The notes beneath the pieces were generated by a model. That model ran no database searches, was not told the origin of the DNA, and saw only the letters and a list, made by a program, of their open reading frames with translations. Shown piece by piece: positions 12,840 through 23,770 of a DNA stretch of 64,000 nt. Position 1 is the stretch's first letter. Every line of letters begins with the position of its first letter. Source of the stretch: Plectrocnemia conspersa (Eukaryota; Arthropoda; Insecta; Trichoptera; Polycentropodidae). Both the position numbers and the translations under genes were made by a program. The stretch spans positions 682,001-746,000 of the forward strand of contig VTFK01000032.1 in NCBI GenBank assembly GCA_009617715.1, written 5' to 3'.

Positions 12840-13288
12840 AGATACTGGATAGCGCGTCGACAAGTGGTCGAGCAGTCGGCAGTACACCAGAGCCGTTCGG
12901 TCGGTCGTGCCGTATGGCCGCGCGCGTCTTTCGCTCGCCCGCGTCTTTGTGTGTGTGAGTGCGCTCGTGCAACGCCGACGGGCTGCGCTATCCGTGGGGC
13001 GCCAGAAACACTAAAAACGACGAACCCGTTCGTTTTTTCACTTGTGATATCCCTACGGCTGAAGTGTGTGTGCCTCTCTGTGTGTGAGTGTGTTGCGGCG
13101 CAAACCGACCGTGCCGCATTCCTGAGGTCCTCGATAACCGATTCCCACGACGCCCGAGGAGGTCCCGAAAATCTGCGCGCAACGACAGTTCAACAAACCC
13201 GAAAGTGCGTGTGCAGCGTGTCGATTCAAAACATAAATAATGTACGATCAGTGATATGAGGTCGTGATCGGTGGAACAGGAGGAAACT
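12840..13288 (+). promoter_or_regulatory. CpG-rich promoter island and probable 5' UTR
   Basis: This is the most GC-rich and CpG-rich stretch of several hundred bases in the window, within flanks that are very AT-rich. It starts abruptly around 12,840 and runs to the first good splice donor at 13,305. Around 12,870-12,907 there are initiator-like AGCAGTC and GCAGTAC words followed by repeated GGTCG words at roughly the distance of a downstream promoter element; no TATA box stands out. Runs of GTGTGTGAG occur at about 12,950 and 13,080. Two tiny upstream ORFs (13,240-13,254 and 13,256-13,267) precede the main ATG. A 131-codon ORF beginning at 12,864 crosses the island but has no recognisable domain, and I treat it as a by-product of low stop-codon density. 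The promoter assignment is inferred from composition and from the donor that follows; the exact start site is not determined. Confidence 0.6.
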
Positions 13289-13304
13289 ATGTACATGAAA
13301 CTGG
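13289..13304 (+). CDS. Coding part of exon 1 of an unrecognised gene (MYMKL-)
   Basis: ATG at 13,289 lies in a favourable context (A at -3) and is the first in-frame ATG after an in-frame TGA at 13,265. It encodes Met-Tyr-Met-Lys-Leu plus the first base (G) of a sixth codon. The exon is then cut by GGTGAGT, a near-consensus 5' splice site at 13,305-13,310. That phase (one base left over) matches the exon at 60,106, which opens with AG: the split codon becomes GAG (Glu) and reading continues MGHES without a stop. The intron between them would be about 46.8 kb. A second ATG at 13,295 in the same frame could also initiate. The start, the donor and the phase match are visible; the link to the distant exon is inferred. 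Extra exons between the two cannot be excluded. Confidence 0.5.
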
Positions 13305-14274
13305 GTGAGTGTCCGTTTCGTTTGTTATCGCTGGTTTGTTAGAACAAGTCGGAAAATTTACTCGTTATCTTCTCGGCAAGAGAGTGTGTGTGAGAGAGAG
13401 AACCCGTTCAAAGAGCGGCGAACGCGTAACGCATTATGTAAACATGAGTACGATTTGTGTAAATCGGACGAATGTGTTGAGAAGCGTCGATTATGCGCTT
13501 TGAGGACGTGCGTAGATGGGAAGATAAGAGGCCGTTGACGTTGGAACGGCTGAGTCGCAATGTCAAGCGGTCGAGGATAAGCATAGAACTTATACACACA
13601 AACTTTTCTCTTAATATAATGTTTTTCATCCTTTCCTATGAAGCGTCCAGAATATTAAGGACGAACTCAACATTTTTGTCTCTATTTAAAACTTGTATGG
13701 TAATTAGGCCCATAACTTTGCAGTTTTGCATAATCTTCTAACAGTAATTAGTTAAGTTCACCTTTAATATTTGTAGTTATTAGTCAAAATGGTCTATTAT
13801 TGTCACTTTGCTACCATATTTTTGATCATCATCATTGAAAGTAACTCTAAATGTAAGATATGAAAGTGTCAATAAAGAACCAGAAGCTACCAGAGCTACT
13901 CAAAGACGTCTATTATAGTTATATTCAGAGTTCTCAATTATTCGTAGTTTTAACTATTCGAATAATTATTAAAAAATCGATGAAGTATTCGTATATTCGA
14001 ATATATTCGTAATTTTTTTCTCGATTTTTACCGATATTAATTTATTTACCCAATTAGTGCAAAAATGAATCAATTGCCTGTATATAAGTATTTAATTAAA
14101 AAATAATTAATGGTTAAAAATAATTATTTTAATTAATTATTAATTACTCTCATAATTTTATAAAATATGCATAACACAATGCTGTGCAAATTGTTTTTCA
14201 GTGAGGGCGTCAAAAGGAAAATGTTTAATTTATTATTATTATTTTCTCATTTAAACTTTTTCATATCACCAGAA

Positions 14275-14697
14275 TTAAATTTTATGGAACATTTTAAATA
14301 AATAAATACAAAAACGTAACACAAACTTCACATTTAAAAAATTGCGACGCACATCTGTTTTTGAGATAATCGTTAAACCATAATAAAGGGTGGGCTTTTT
14401 CAACATTTTGTTGCATTTAATAACGGATTTCTGCGAATTTCGGTCATAGTAGATACGGCCGTTTTTCAAAAGCGTAAAAGCATTTTTGTTGTTGAGAAAA
14501 AGCGTCTCATAGTCGTATTTCGTACCAAAAAAAAACGCATAATGAACCATGGATTTTGGAGCGGAACTATTTTGAGAATATGTGTTGTTCAATGCTTTCA
14601 TTCTAAGATCAGGCAAATAAATCACATAATCGAATATTTGATTGAGAATCTTAGTTATATTATTTGTTATCCATGATAATATGTATCTATTCTCCAT
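14275..14697 (-). other. Longest ORF in the window (140 codons), unassigned
   Basis: An uninterrupted minus-strand frame starting MENRYILSW, rich in Asn, Ile, Lys, Phe and Tyr, as expected from AT-rich DNA. A central part (NGRIYYDRNSQKSVIK) is not obviously low-complexity. No domain, signal peptide or splice partner is recognised. It lies on the opposite strand in the first intron of the host gene. It could be a relic of a mobile element or simply a chance ORF. Confidence 0.12.
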
Positions 14698-15183
14698 AAA
14701 TTGACTTATTTGGACAATTTAAAAGCAACAGTGTTTATTTGTATATTTCTAAAGTAACTTATTTTTTCTTGCAAAATACTTATATCAAACGCTGCATCTT
14801 TAAAATAAAACTTGTTTTACTTATTTCATATTCAATTAAAAATGTACTTACAACAGTATAGATATAGTAACGGAATTTAAGAAAAATATGTTTATTATCT
14901 TTATAATGCTTCAAAAAATAATAATATTTGTGCCAAATAAAGTAAAAGTCGATTCAAGAGATAAAAAGCACGTTTGTTTTGTTGAATTGAAAAATTAATG
15001 AACGAAAAAGTTTTTAACGGGTTAATTTCTTAAATTTTCTAAATCCAAGTAAATTACCTTAGCACAAATCAAGGAAGTTGGGTCAACTTGTCGTTGATAT
15101 TTATCTTTATATAAGTCAAAGTCAGTTTTTATGTTAAATATGCAACAATATTTGATTTATATGGTGTCTTCAAAGATCGGATT

Positions 15184-15350
15184 GAACTCTGAATTTCGGA
15201 TGTCGTAGCTGGAGCAGGGTTTACATGAAGAGAGAAGCGACTGCTTCGATAGTTAGCTTAGCTTCATAAGTAAAGCTACGCTAAATATCAAAGCAGCGGC
15301 TTCTCTCTACATGTAAACCCTGGTCCAGTTACTACATCTGAAATCCAGAG
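15184..15350. repeat. Long hairpin (about 80-bp arms, about 85% complementary)
   Basis: The left arm runs ACTCTGAATTTCGGATG...GGGTTTACATGAAGAGAGAA...TTAGCTTAGCTTCA. The right arm is its reverse complement with about a dozen mismatches by eye, separated by only a few bases near 15,266-15,270. The outer arms include AGCAGGGTTTACATG/CATGTAAACCCTGG. It could be a palindromic MITE, or a source of hairpin RNA if transcribed; it lies in the presumed intron, so it would be part of the pre-mRNA. Confidence 0.75.
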
Positions 15351-16214
15351 TATGCCTCAGTGTTGGGGATATCAAATAGAATTTCTCGATGGAATGCTAA
15401 CGAAAAATAAGTTCAAATATAACTGTACGCGCTTATAAAGTTTAGTCTGACTAAAGTGAAGTCCATGCTTGCTTGAGTGTTATTGTTTATTTTATATACT
15501 ATTTTTAGTTGGGGTTCAAACAATTAAAGATTTAGCAACCTCGCACTTATCGTTTCGCATTCAACTAGTTTTTTAATATATTATAATACAATAACAGTTG
15601 TATTCATAAAGACCGTAAATTTATGTATCTTAGCTAATTAAAATTTATTCTCGTCACGTTCGATATGCACTTGTCATCGTAAAAAAGGCACTCGGTGCGA
15701 CATTTTTTTATTGCGCTTTTAACGCGTAAATGCAACAATTTTTTTCTCATTATTCATCCGTACATTTAAATAAATGCTTAAAAACAGTAATTAAAATAAT
15801 AAAAATCCAGTAATTAATCAGAATTATAATCTTAATTTTCTTTTACATATCCTTAATTTTTTTAAAAAGCTGTTTTTTGTTAAAAAGTATATCAACTATT
15901 TTTTTCAAGCTATTTATGGTGTTCCACGTGTTTAAATATTTGTATATGCGGAGGTTAAGACTATTTGTGATTGGTAAATAGTTTTTTTTTTATAAAATAC
16001 TTTGCAGATACATGAAATATGTTTCGAAACTAATTGACTGAATTATAATTTTAAAAATATTTTTAATAGACAAATATATTTTTTAAAATGTTTATTATTT
16101 ATAAAAACTGTATTACATGTTACCATTTTTTAATTAATTCGTGAAATTGTTAATATATAAAATGACATTTTAATCGTTTCTGTGTATTTAATGTATCAGT
16201 ATGAAAAAAAACAA

Positions 16215-16580
16215 GATTTTTCTAATCGCCATTTTCTACGTAAACGTTGTAAAGATACGTTGTTTACGTACGCGCGTCAGTAAACACGATATCTGCGGGT
16301 GAATTTTGTCAACAAATTAACGAAACATTTATGTACATACATAAATGGAAACTGAACAAATTGGAACAATTAATTGCCGAAACGAGCCCGGAGGTTAAGA
16401 CGTTGACGCGTGACGCTATTTGCAATTTTCTCCAGTCCATTTCCTAACAGACGCGCTTAGAATAATTTTTTGGTAAATAATTAGACCTCTGTAGCTTCAA
16501 TGCTGCCAAAAATGACACGTGTTCTCGTTTCGAAACTTGTTTGTCGCACACTAATGAAAGTGGGGCTATTTGCACATGGC
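16215..16580. promoter_or_regulatory. Candidate intronic enhancer with clustered forkhead sites
   Basis: Contains GTAAACG (16,240) and two perfect forkhead-type motifs in opposite orientations 12 bases apart, TGTTTAC (16,261-16,267) and GTAAACA (16,280-16,286), surrounded by CpG-rich ACGTACGCGCGTC. The GC content is above that of the flanks. Enhancer function is inference. Confidence 0.3.
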
Positions 16581-17577
16581 TTTTTTATTCTATTAACGCC
16601 TTAAAGTTATTATGAACAATATAAAAAATGTGCTATAAAATAAAACTATATTTTTAAACGCCACAAACACTTTAGCAAACGTGGGCGTATTTGTTTTGAA
16701 CGTGTTGTGCGCAACAGGCTACGCGTAATAGAGGAGAGTCGTGCAATTCGAAGCGCTCGATGCAATAATAATTAGAGATATGTGCATTAAAATAAATACT
16801 CTGTTCCATGAAACAATGTGTTTGTGCATTAATGTTTGTAATAATAATATAGAGATTTTTTTTTCGAAAAATAACTCGTTGCAGACTATTCGTTTTATAG
16901 AACCAATATTTTATATATTGCTCATTTAAATAAATTGTCCTTATAACTTACTAATTAATTAATTATCAAATGTTGTCGACATTAACTATATAACTAATTT
17001 TCATCTGCCAAGCATCATGTGAGTTATATGTGCTTCGCTAGTGACATTGACATATACTACTTAAAGAGTCAGTGAAGTTAGAAAAATAGACGCTTATGTC
17101 TTGAGCGTCTGTTATTGTATTTTTTTATTTTTTACCTAAAAGAAACTATTTGGTTTGACTTTGAAAAAAAAATATTTTTACTTAAATAGCTATATTGCAA
17201 CGCTTTATAAGGTTGAATACATCTAAAAAAACTGCTTTTAATGTGACAGTAATGTTTTCATTTAAATTATACAATTATTTTATAATTATTTAACAGTTTC
17301 CACTTAAAAAAGTCTTGTAATGTTGAGCTTAGTAAAAAGAAAGGTAAAATTTCTAGTGAAAATCTTACATACTAAATGTAAATGTGAACTATGCTTCTGA
17401 GCTTCTGAGCTTATAAAAATAGCATTATCCTTAAACTTTCTTATCGCAGCTTATTTTCCATAATTAATTGAAAAAAAACATTACTTTATATTTCATGTTT
17501 TATCTCAACTGATATTCAGTTACAAATATTTTTATACTGTCATCTCTATAATGTTTGTTATATGTTATAACATAAGT

Positions 17578-17890
17578 ACGGAATAGTACCATAACATCTC
17601 AGACTAGTAAATCTGAGGTTGCGGGTTCGAGACCCGGCAGCGGCACTCAAATTTTTATTTATTAAAATGCGCTTTTATTAAAAAAAAAACCCGACCCCAG
17701 CTGCAGTGACATTTACTTATTATAAATTGCTTAGCATATAATATTTTATAATTATTAATATAGATGTCACCGATTCACAGACTGGTGGTTAATACTTACT
17801 TGTAAGTATTCATTATGTCTGATTGACTTACTCAGTAACGCATTGTAATGCCTGTCAAGTTACAACAGAAGATTTAATAAAAATAAAATA
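17578..17890 (+). mobile_element. tRNA-derived SINE, copy 2 (near full length)
   Basis: The head has a CTCAGA...TCTGAG anticodon-arm-like stem and a clear pol III B box (GGTTCGAGACC) at about 17,624. Then come GGCAGCGGCACTC, ATGCGC, CAGCTGCAGTGACAT, an AT-rich centre, GATGTCACCGATTC, and GTAACGCATTGTAATGCCTG near the 3' end, finishing in TTTAATAAAAATAAAATAAA. The head is tRNA-like but lacks proper acceptor pairing, so it is a SINE and not a tRNA gene. Confidence 0.75.
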
Positions 17891-18191
17891 AAATCTCTTG
17901 AATCGAAAAAATTATTTCATCGACTTATTTGCCAAAAATTTGCTTATTTTTAAATCATATGTTTATCTGTTATTCCATTATTTTATATATCATATATAAA
18001 AATGTTATTGATTAAGATAAACGTGCTGTATCTGACATTATATCTTGAATCGGAGAAAATATTTATTATTAGTTTACAACGGTAATAATCTGGACCAACT
18101 AAGTAGGTTATCAAAATTCTATATATTAAACTAGATATTATTATGCATATTTTAATTTATAATTATTGTATGTCACTTAGCAGGTAATTTT

Positions 18192-18295
18192 GATTAAAAG
18201 CGCATTTTAACTAAATAAATTTTCAAGTCCACTGCTGTGGCTCGAACCCGTAACCTCTGGAATACCAGTCTAGATCTTACGGACCATGGTATTCA
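18192..18295 (-). mobile_element. tRNA-derived SINE, copy 4 (head only)
   Basis: The complement of GGCTCGAACCCGTAACCTC (B box GGTTCGAGCC) plus the AAAAGCGCATTTT linker identifies the head of the same SINE on the minus strand. The 3' body is absent. Confidence 0.6.
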
Positions 18296-20759
18296 GACAT
18301 TACAAGTACTGCTTGTTCTTAAATTTATTGTCTTTTAACTTACGTATTTAATAAATATAAATAAAATTATAATTACATAGTATGAACTTATCTACATAAT
18401 AACACATTTTAAAAAAAAAAAGGTTAATTTATTTAAATATTTGTGACAAAGTCCTGTGAAAATTTATATTGACTAAGTACTCCATTAACAAGTTTTAAAT
18501 GTGATATATAAATTATAATGTACTTTAATTATAATTTATTTATTATTATGATACAAAAAGTTATCGTCTTACTTTAAACCATTTAGCGTCTCAAGGAACG
18601 ATTTTTATAAATTTTTTCTGAATTTATAGTTGATTTATTTATGTATGTTAAAAAAAATTATATAATGCACAATTTTTCACTAATGTTTTTTTAGCCATAT
18701 ATATATTGTACTTACAAAAAAAATGATATATTAAATCAAGACCTTAGAGACATATTTTACCTTGAGCTGATTCCTTATTTTACATATTTTACGTAGCTTA
18801 CATATTTTACAGCATGAAAATTGCTTTTTGTTATCACATTGTGTTGAAGCATACTGTTTATTTAGCGATTAAATTAAGGTTTAGGCTAGATATTTATTAA
18901 ACTGTATTCACATTGTTTAAACCATCAACATATATGATTGTTTAACATTTTACGATCTTAGCTCACTTCCAATTGTATCAATGATATAAAATAAACGCGA
19001 CACGCGCTACGCTTTCAATAGCTAATTAAGCGTCGACGCTTCTACTGCCCTGTTTATAGTATAATTTATGTACTTATATACAAGTTTGTATGTGTGTTTT
19101 CTATTCTTTTCATCAATTATTATATATCGTGCATGTATATTCAACGTGACACAATAATAAAACGATCGATTACCGAGCAAAAATAGCAACATGAGTCATC
19201 AAATCGTTATCGTGTTTTTTTAATAAGGATAAAGACCGTATATTTATTTGAATAATGATTATATTATATTTTTATAACATGTTAGGTTTATAAATATATA
19301 ACAATTCATGCATAACTAATAAATAGCGATATGAATATTATTATAACGAGATTGATATCGCGATTAAGTTTTAAGCGTTTCCTTGAAGTGGATTCGCTAT
19401 ATAATATCATATTAAAGATCGTGGAAAAATTATGTATAATAAAATTATAATACTTAAAGTTACCGTTGATAGTATTTAAATACATTTAGTAAATATGCGT
19501 GTTTTAACAGCCAAGTATGCATATATTAATTAGGTATGTAAAAATTCTATATAAATATTCATAACCAAAATTTTATTTAAAATTTACGAAGATATTTTCT
19601 GATTACAACGATAACATTCAGCTACTATTAAATTAATTTGCAATTTTGAACAAGATTTAATTTTAAAAAAAAGCCATAAGACCAATAAAACATAGTGTAA
19701 AAAGCAACGGGAAACCACATCTTAATTTGTTAATTCAATAAACTTAAAAATACTAATTATTTATAAATATTAAAATTTCATCTTGTTTATCGGTCAAATA
19801 TATCATAAGCTATTTTTAGTTAAGATACTAATTCATCATTTAAATACTTTAACAATCATGTTGTAAATGTATTTAAATATTAAAAAATACTTGATTCCAA
19901 TTCTGGTCAAATAATATTTTTATATTAAACTGCCCTTTAATCACACATTTCCTCTTGGATTGTCGTTTACTTGTTGGGGTGGTCACGCGTAAAGCAACCC
20001 CATACACGTTACATATAAACCGGTTTATATTTATAATAATAACACGGTTATTTCGGACTTTCCATTGGTAGTCAAAAAATAATTCATTCGCAAAAATAAT
20101 AATAATTATTATTTTCGGGCGAAAATTCTCGATTAACGTAAGACACTTTGGTGCAGTTAAGTACGTATTAAAATCGGTCAAAGTTAAGATAAGGAAAATG
20201 TAAAAAGCAGTTAAGTATCGTTGATTATATACACCCAGTATATGTTGTTGTTGATGCTGAATAAAATGAAACGTGTTGCCTTTTACGTAATGTTTTTACA
20301 TTTTCCGTAAACAAGCAATTAAGATCGAAAACGATGAACTTTTAACGTGATTTTTTTAACTTGATCACATTCGGTTAATGCTATTTTTGTGTTAAATTAC
20401 ACGTGCGTGTTACGTATATATGTATATTAGATATGATAATTAACGGCCTTTATACTATAATACACACTGGGTTATTGTGCTGTAAAAAAATTATATAGTA
20501 AATAGATTCATACGCATTAAAATAAATCGGTTTGACAATACACAAAAAAAAATTCACATGAATCACATTTTACATTAAATAAGTTTTGAACATGATATTT
20601 TTTATGATATCCTAGAACATTGAATTTATTTCTTTAAATATTACAATTTACATGCATTTATAGGTGAATACATTTAAATTGATATTGGATATAAAAAATT
20701 GTAGTTAATGGCAATATAATATTTATTAAATTTATAATATACCCCTTCATTATGTCTTC

Positions 20760-21375
20760 AAGCCAGTGGAATCTAGTAAGAGTTTTATTACATATTATTT
20801 ACATATGTTGCGACAGACGATTTTTTCTCCGAGCGGTAGTGGAGAAGCTGGCGAAGGGATGATGTCAGTGGACGATCCTCAGAGTTCTCATTGGTGTGGT
20901 AGCGACAGTATATTCTCCAAGTGGCGATGGAGAAGCTGGCGGTGGGATGTGTGAATCCATGATCGTATGTTGTCCGCAGGCGGCGGGCGTCTGCTGGTCT
21001 CTTTAAGTGTCTGTATCAGTCTTCGAGTGACTGCTGGTGACTGCCTTCTCCTCATCGGAGTCCAGGCTTCAGTATCCATGGCTGCAAAGCTTGCTGATCA
21101 ATCGCAATTATGCAGCGATCATCCAGCCAATCACTGCAGTCGCTTCGTAGAACGGCGAAATAGGTATACGCCTTTAAAAGCGACGTGAATCTTGTGAATC
21201 AAAGAAATATTCTCTCAATGACATAGAATATTTACAGTAAGAATAAAACTCGTGTTATTTATATGGTCGTAATTTATTGTTTTCTTGATAATGGATGATC
21301 ATTTTGGCCATAGTAAATTAACGCAAGTTTTGAGACAAAGACCCCATTAAACCTAATCATCTGAGTGTGGTCGCT
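20760..21375 (+). repeat. Unclassified dispersed repeat E, copy 2, with internal duplication
   Basis: The longest copy. A GC-rich 5' part contains TTCTCCGAGCGGTAGTGGAG (20,825) and, about 90 bases later, the diverged second version TTCTCCAAGTGGCGATGGAG (20,914), each followed by AAGCTGGCG. Then come TGGCTGCAAAGCTTGCTGAT, CAATCGCAATTATGCAGCG and the 3' block TGATCATTTTGGCCATAG. No transposase, reverse transcriptase or tRNA head is visible, so the class is undetermined. Short ORFs on both strands here are repeat by-products. Confidence 0.55.
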
Positions 21376-23450
21376 ACAATACGTATTTAAGAATTTATAA
21401 AACGAGCTTATTGATTCCAAAGTAATAATAGTCTCGCTTCTGCTCCCTTTTTGCCACCCAATGAATACTTAAAATCTTTTAGTAACCATTTTTCAAAGTA
21501 CAATTTACCAGTGACAGCGACAGTATTATCATTGCTATATTTAATAATAAGTTCGAGAGAAATTTGAGAATTTTCTTCTTTCATAAAATAAAAACGGATC
21601 ATTGAACGATAAGGAATTGCTTAAGGAAAAACACAGCATTAATGATACTTAGACCTGATAAATCTAATACGTCACATGATTAAAAATCCCTTAAAATATA
21701 AATATATTTATATATATTATTTCGGTAAAATTTTGTATCAGCAAAAGATTATCCGCCAATTTTTTTCTTTATTAAGTTATCACTATAATCAAATTTAGAA
21801 CAGGATAATTGAATATATTATATTTATGGATAAAAATAACTATAAATTTTTATATGCCTTTTCAACCGGACTTGATAAACCAGTGCAAACCGATTTTAGA
21901 TAATAAAACGTCAAAATTTATGATTATATTTTCAAGTAGGTATTTTGTCATCAGTATTTTTAACGAAAAATAATACTACCTATAATTTTAGTTGAAAAAG
22001 TATTCTTTTTGCGGCCAATCTAAAGCAGTCATAAAAAGTATATAGTCCGAGCAATTCGAGTGTAAAACCGCATTTTTGTTTATAGGATATGGTTTACCTC
22101 TTTACATTTGATAAGTGCTTTCTGAGAATTGGAATTCACGTTCTCAATCCGATTTTCCTGTTTTTTTACATCGCTTAAAAATTGTTGGAATTCCAAAAAC
22201 GTAATATATATTTTTTAGTTGCTCACATTATAAACGAAACGCTTTGGATGAATAGATAATTTTTTATAAATGTGACCTTCGTTGTTAAATTTGGTTTGCT
22301 ATTGTCTGCCGTATTTATGTCGCGTTTTTAATAAAAAAAGCTTAATAGTCTTTAAGACGTGCAAAAAAATATTTTGTTTAAAAATAAATATAAAATGACT
22401 CATACCTGGACCGCAGGGTCATTATTCGAGTATATTTATGCGTATCAAGACTACAGGAAAAGCAATATCAATATCAATAGCGGTAATAAGACACGCCTAA
22501 AATTTTTGAGTTTTTGGGTCACATGAATGCGAATTTGCAGACTAGTTGCAGGAAAAGCTGATAACAGTTTATTTTATTAAGCATTTATAAAATATCACAT
22601 ATATATATGAAAATGTAGCCGCCGTTATCAGATGCTAGAGTAGAAAGTAGGAAATAAATATTTCTCGTGCTCTTCTGAGTATCGGTAGCGTCTTCCATTC
22701 TCTGCCTCTCTGTTACCAAATGTCACATATTTTATATTGTTGATTTGAGACAGCGTATCGCAGATGAGAATATTGGTGGGCCAATTGTATCGCTTTTTAG
22801 ATACACCCACAAATTATGTTCACGATTTAAAAGCGAAACTGCAGGGTAGCTACTTTCGGCGATCGTTAACAAGAGGTTAAAATAACAATAGTATTTTTTC
22901 ACACGATATGACGCACTGTCTATCCAAGCATGCATTTTATACAAACGGGTGGTTTTTCCGTTACTTATGTGTGATTATAAGTAATTAATGTTTCGAGATG
23001 GATGTGCTAATAAGTGGTTTGTGACATAATAATATAATAATATTAATTTTTATTAACAATTATTTCTTCCTGATTTTATTTTGCATAGAATAACATTTAC
23101 AGTAATTTTGCAAGTGGTTGGAACCCTGAAAAAGTATTAAAAATAATTTTGAATTATGCAATATATATCATGTATCATAATATAAAGTATGACATCAATG
23201 AGTCAAATTTTTTATAAGCAAAAAAAAAAATCTGAAATATATATATTGTACATATTTTGTATTAAGTTACGATAGGGATGAAGTAGTTATATGTCGGTTA
23301 GATACCATGATATAATAGTATTAGATAACATTTAATAAACCATTATACTGTTTTGTCAACAGCAGCGCTTAAATGTATTATATTAATGTTCATTAGACAA
23401 ACGCTTTATTTTGGATTTAAACCAACACAGGACAAGCACTATTATGGCGA

Positions 23451-23770
23451 CTAATTGATTAGGGATATATAGATTTTTATTGCAATAACCTCGTGTAGCA
23501 AAACGTGATTGTGTTTGTGCAAAGATACTAATAGATACATCGAATTTACATGATCATTTTTTTTTAAGAAAAATAAACTACCAAGCGAAACGGTGAACTG
23601 AACAAACAAGAGCTGCTTTCGCAAATGGAAACAGTTAAAATTGCAATGCAAATTAGCAGTCTGGGAAACATGACGAGACGAATGCATTTGCATATAATCG
23701 CCGCAAACAGCGGCTGTTTCCATAACGCTGCACTTAATTAATTAATAAAGTGATTGGATTGAGCTAACGA
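23451..23770. promoter_or_regulatory. Candidate intronic enhancer with two POU octamers
   Basis: ATGCAAAT at 23,646-23,653 and its complement ATTTGCAT at 23,686-23,693, both perfect octamers bound by POU factors, lie 40 bases apart. Also present are AACAAACAAG (about 23,601), GGGAAACATGACG and a TTAATTAATTAATAA homeodomain-type run (23,734-23,748). A 90-codon minus-strand ORF spans the region but resembles nothing; the region reads better as conserved non-coding DNA. Confidence 0.35.

Noticed and set aside
12864..13259. 131-codon ORF across the CpG island
   Set aside because: It overlaps the presumed 5' UTR, has no domain, and is explained by low stop density in GC-rich DNA; the donor-linked frame starts at 13,289.
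17600..17660. tRNA gene suggested by the GGTTCGAGACC B box
   Set aside because: Acceptor stem does not pair and the same sequence recurs with a common non-tRNA body; it is a SINE head.
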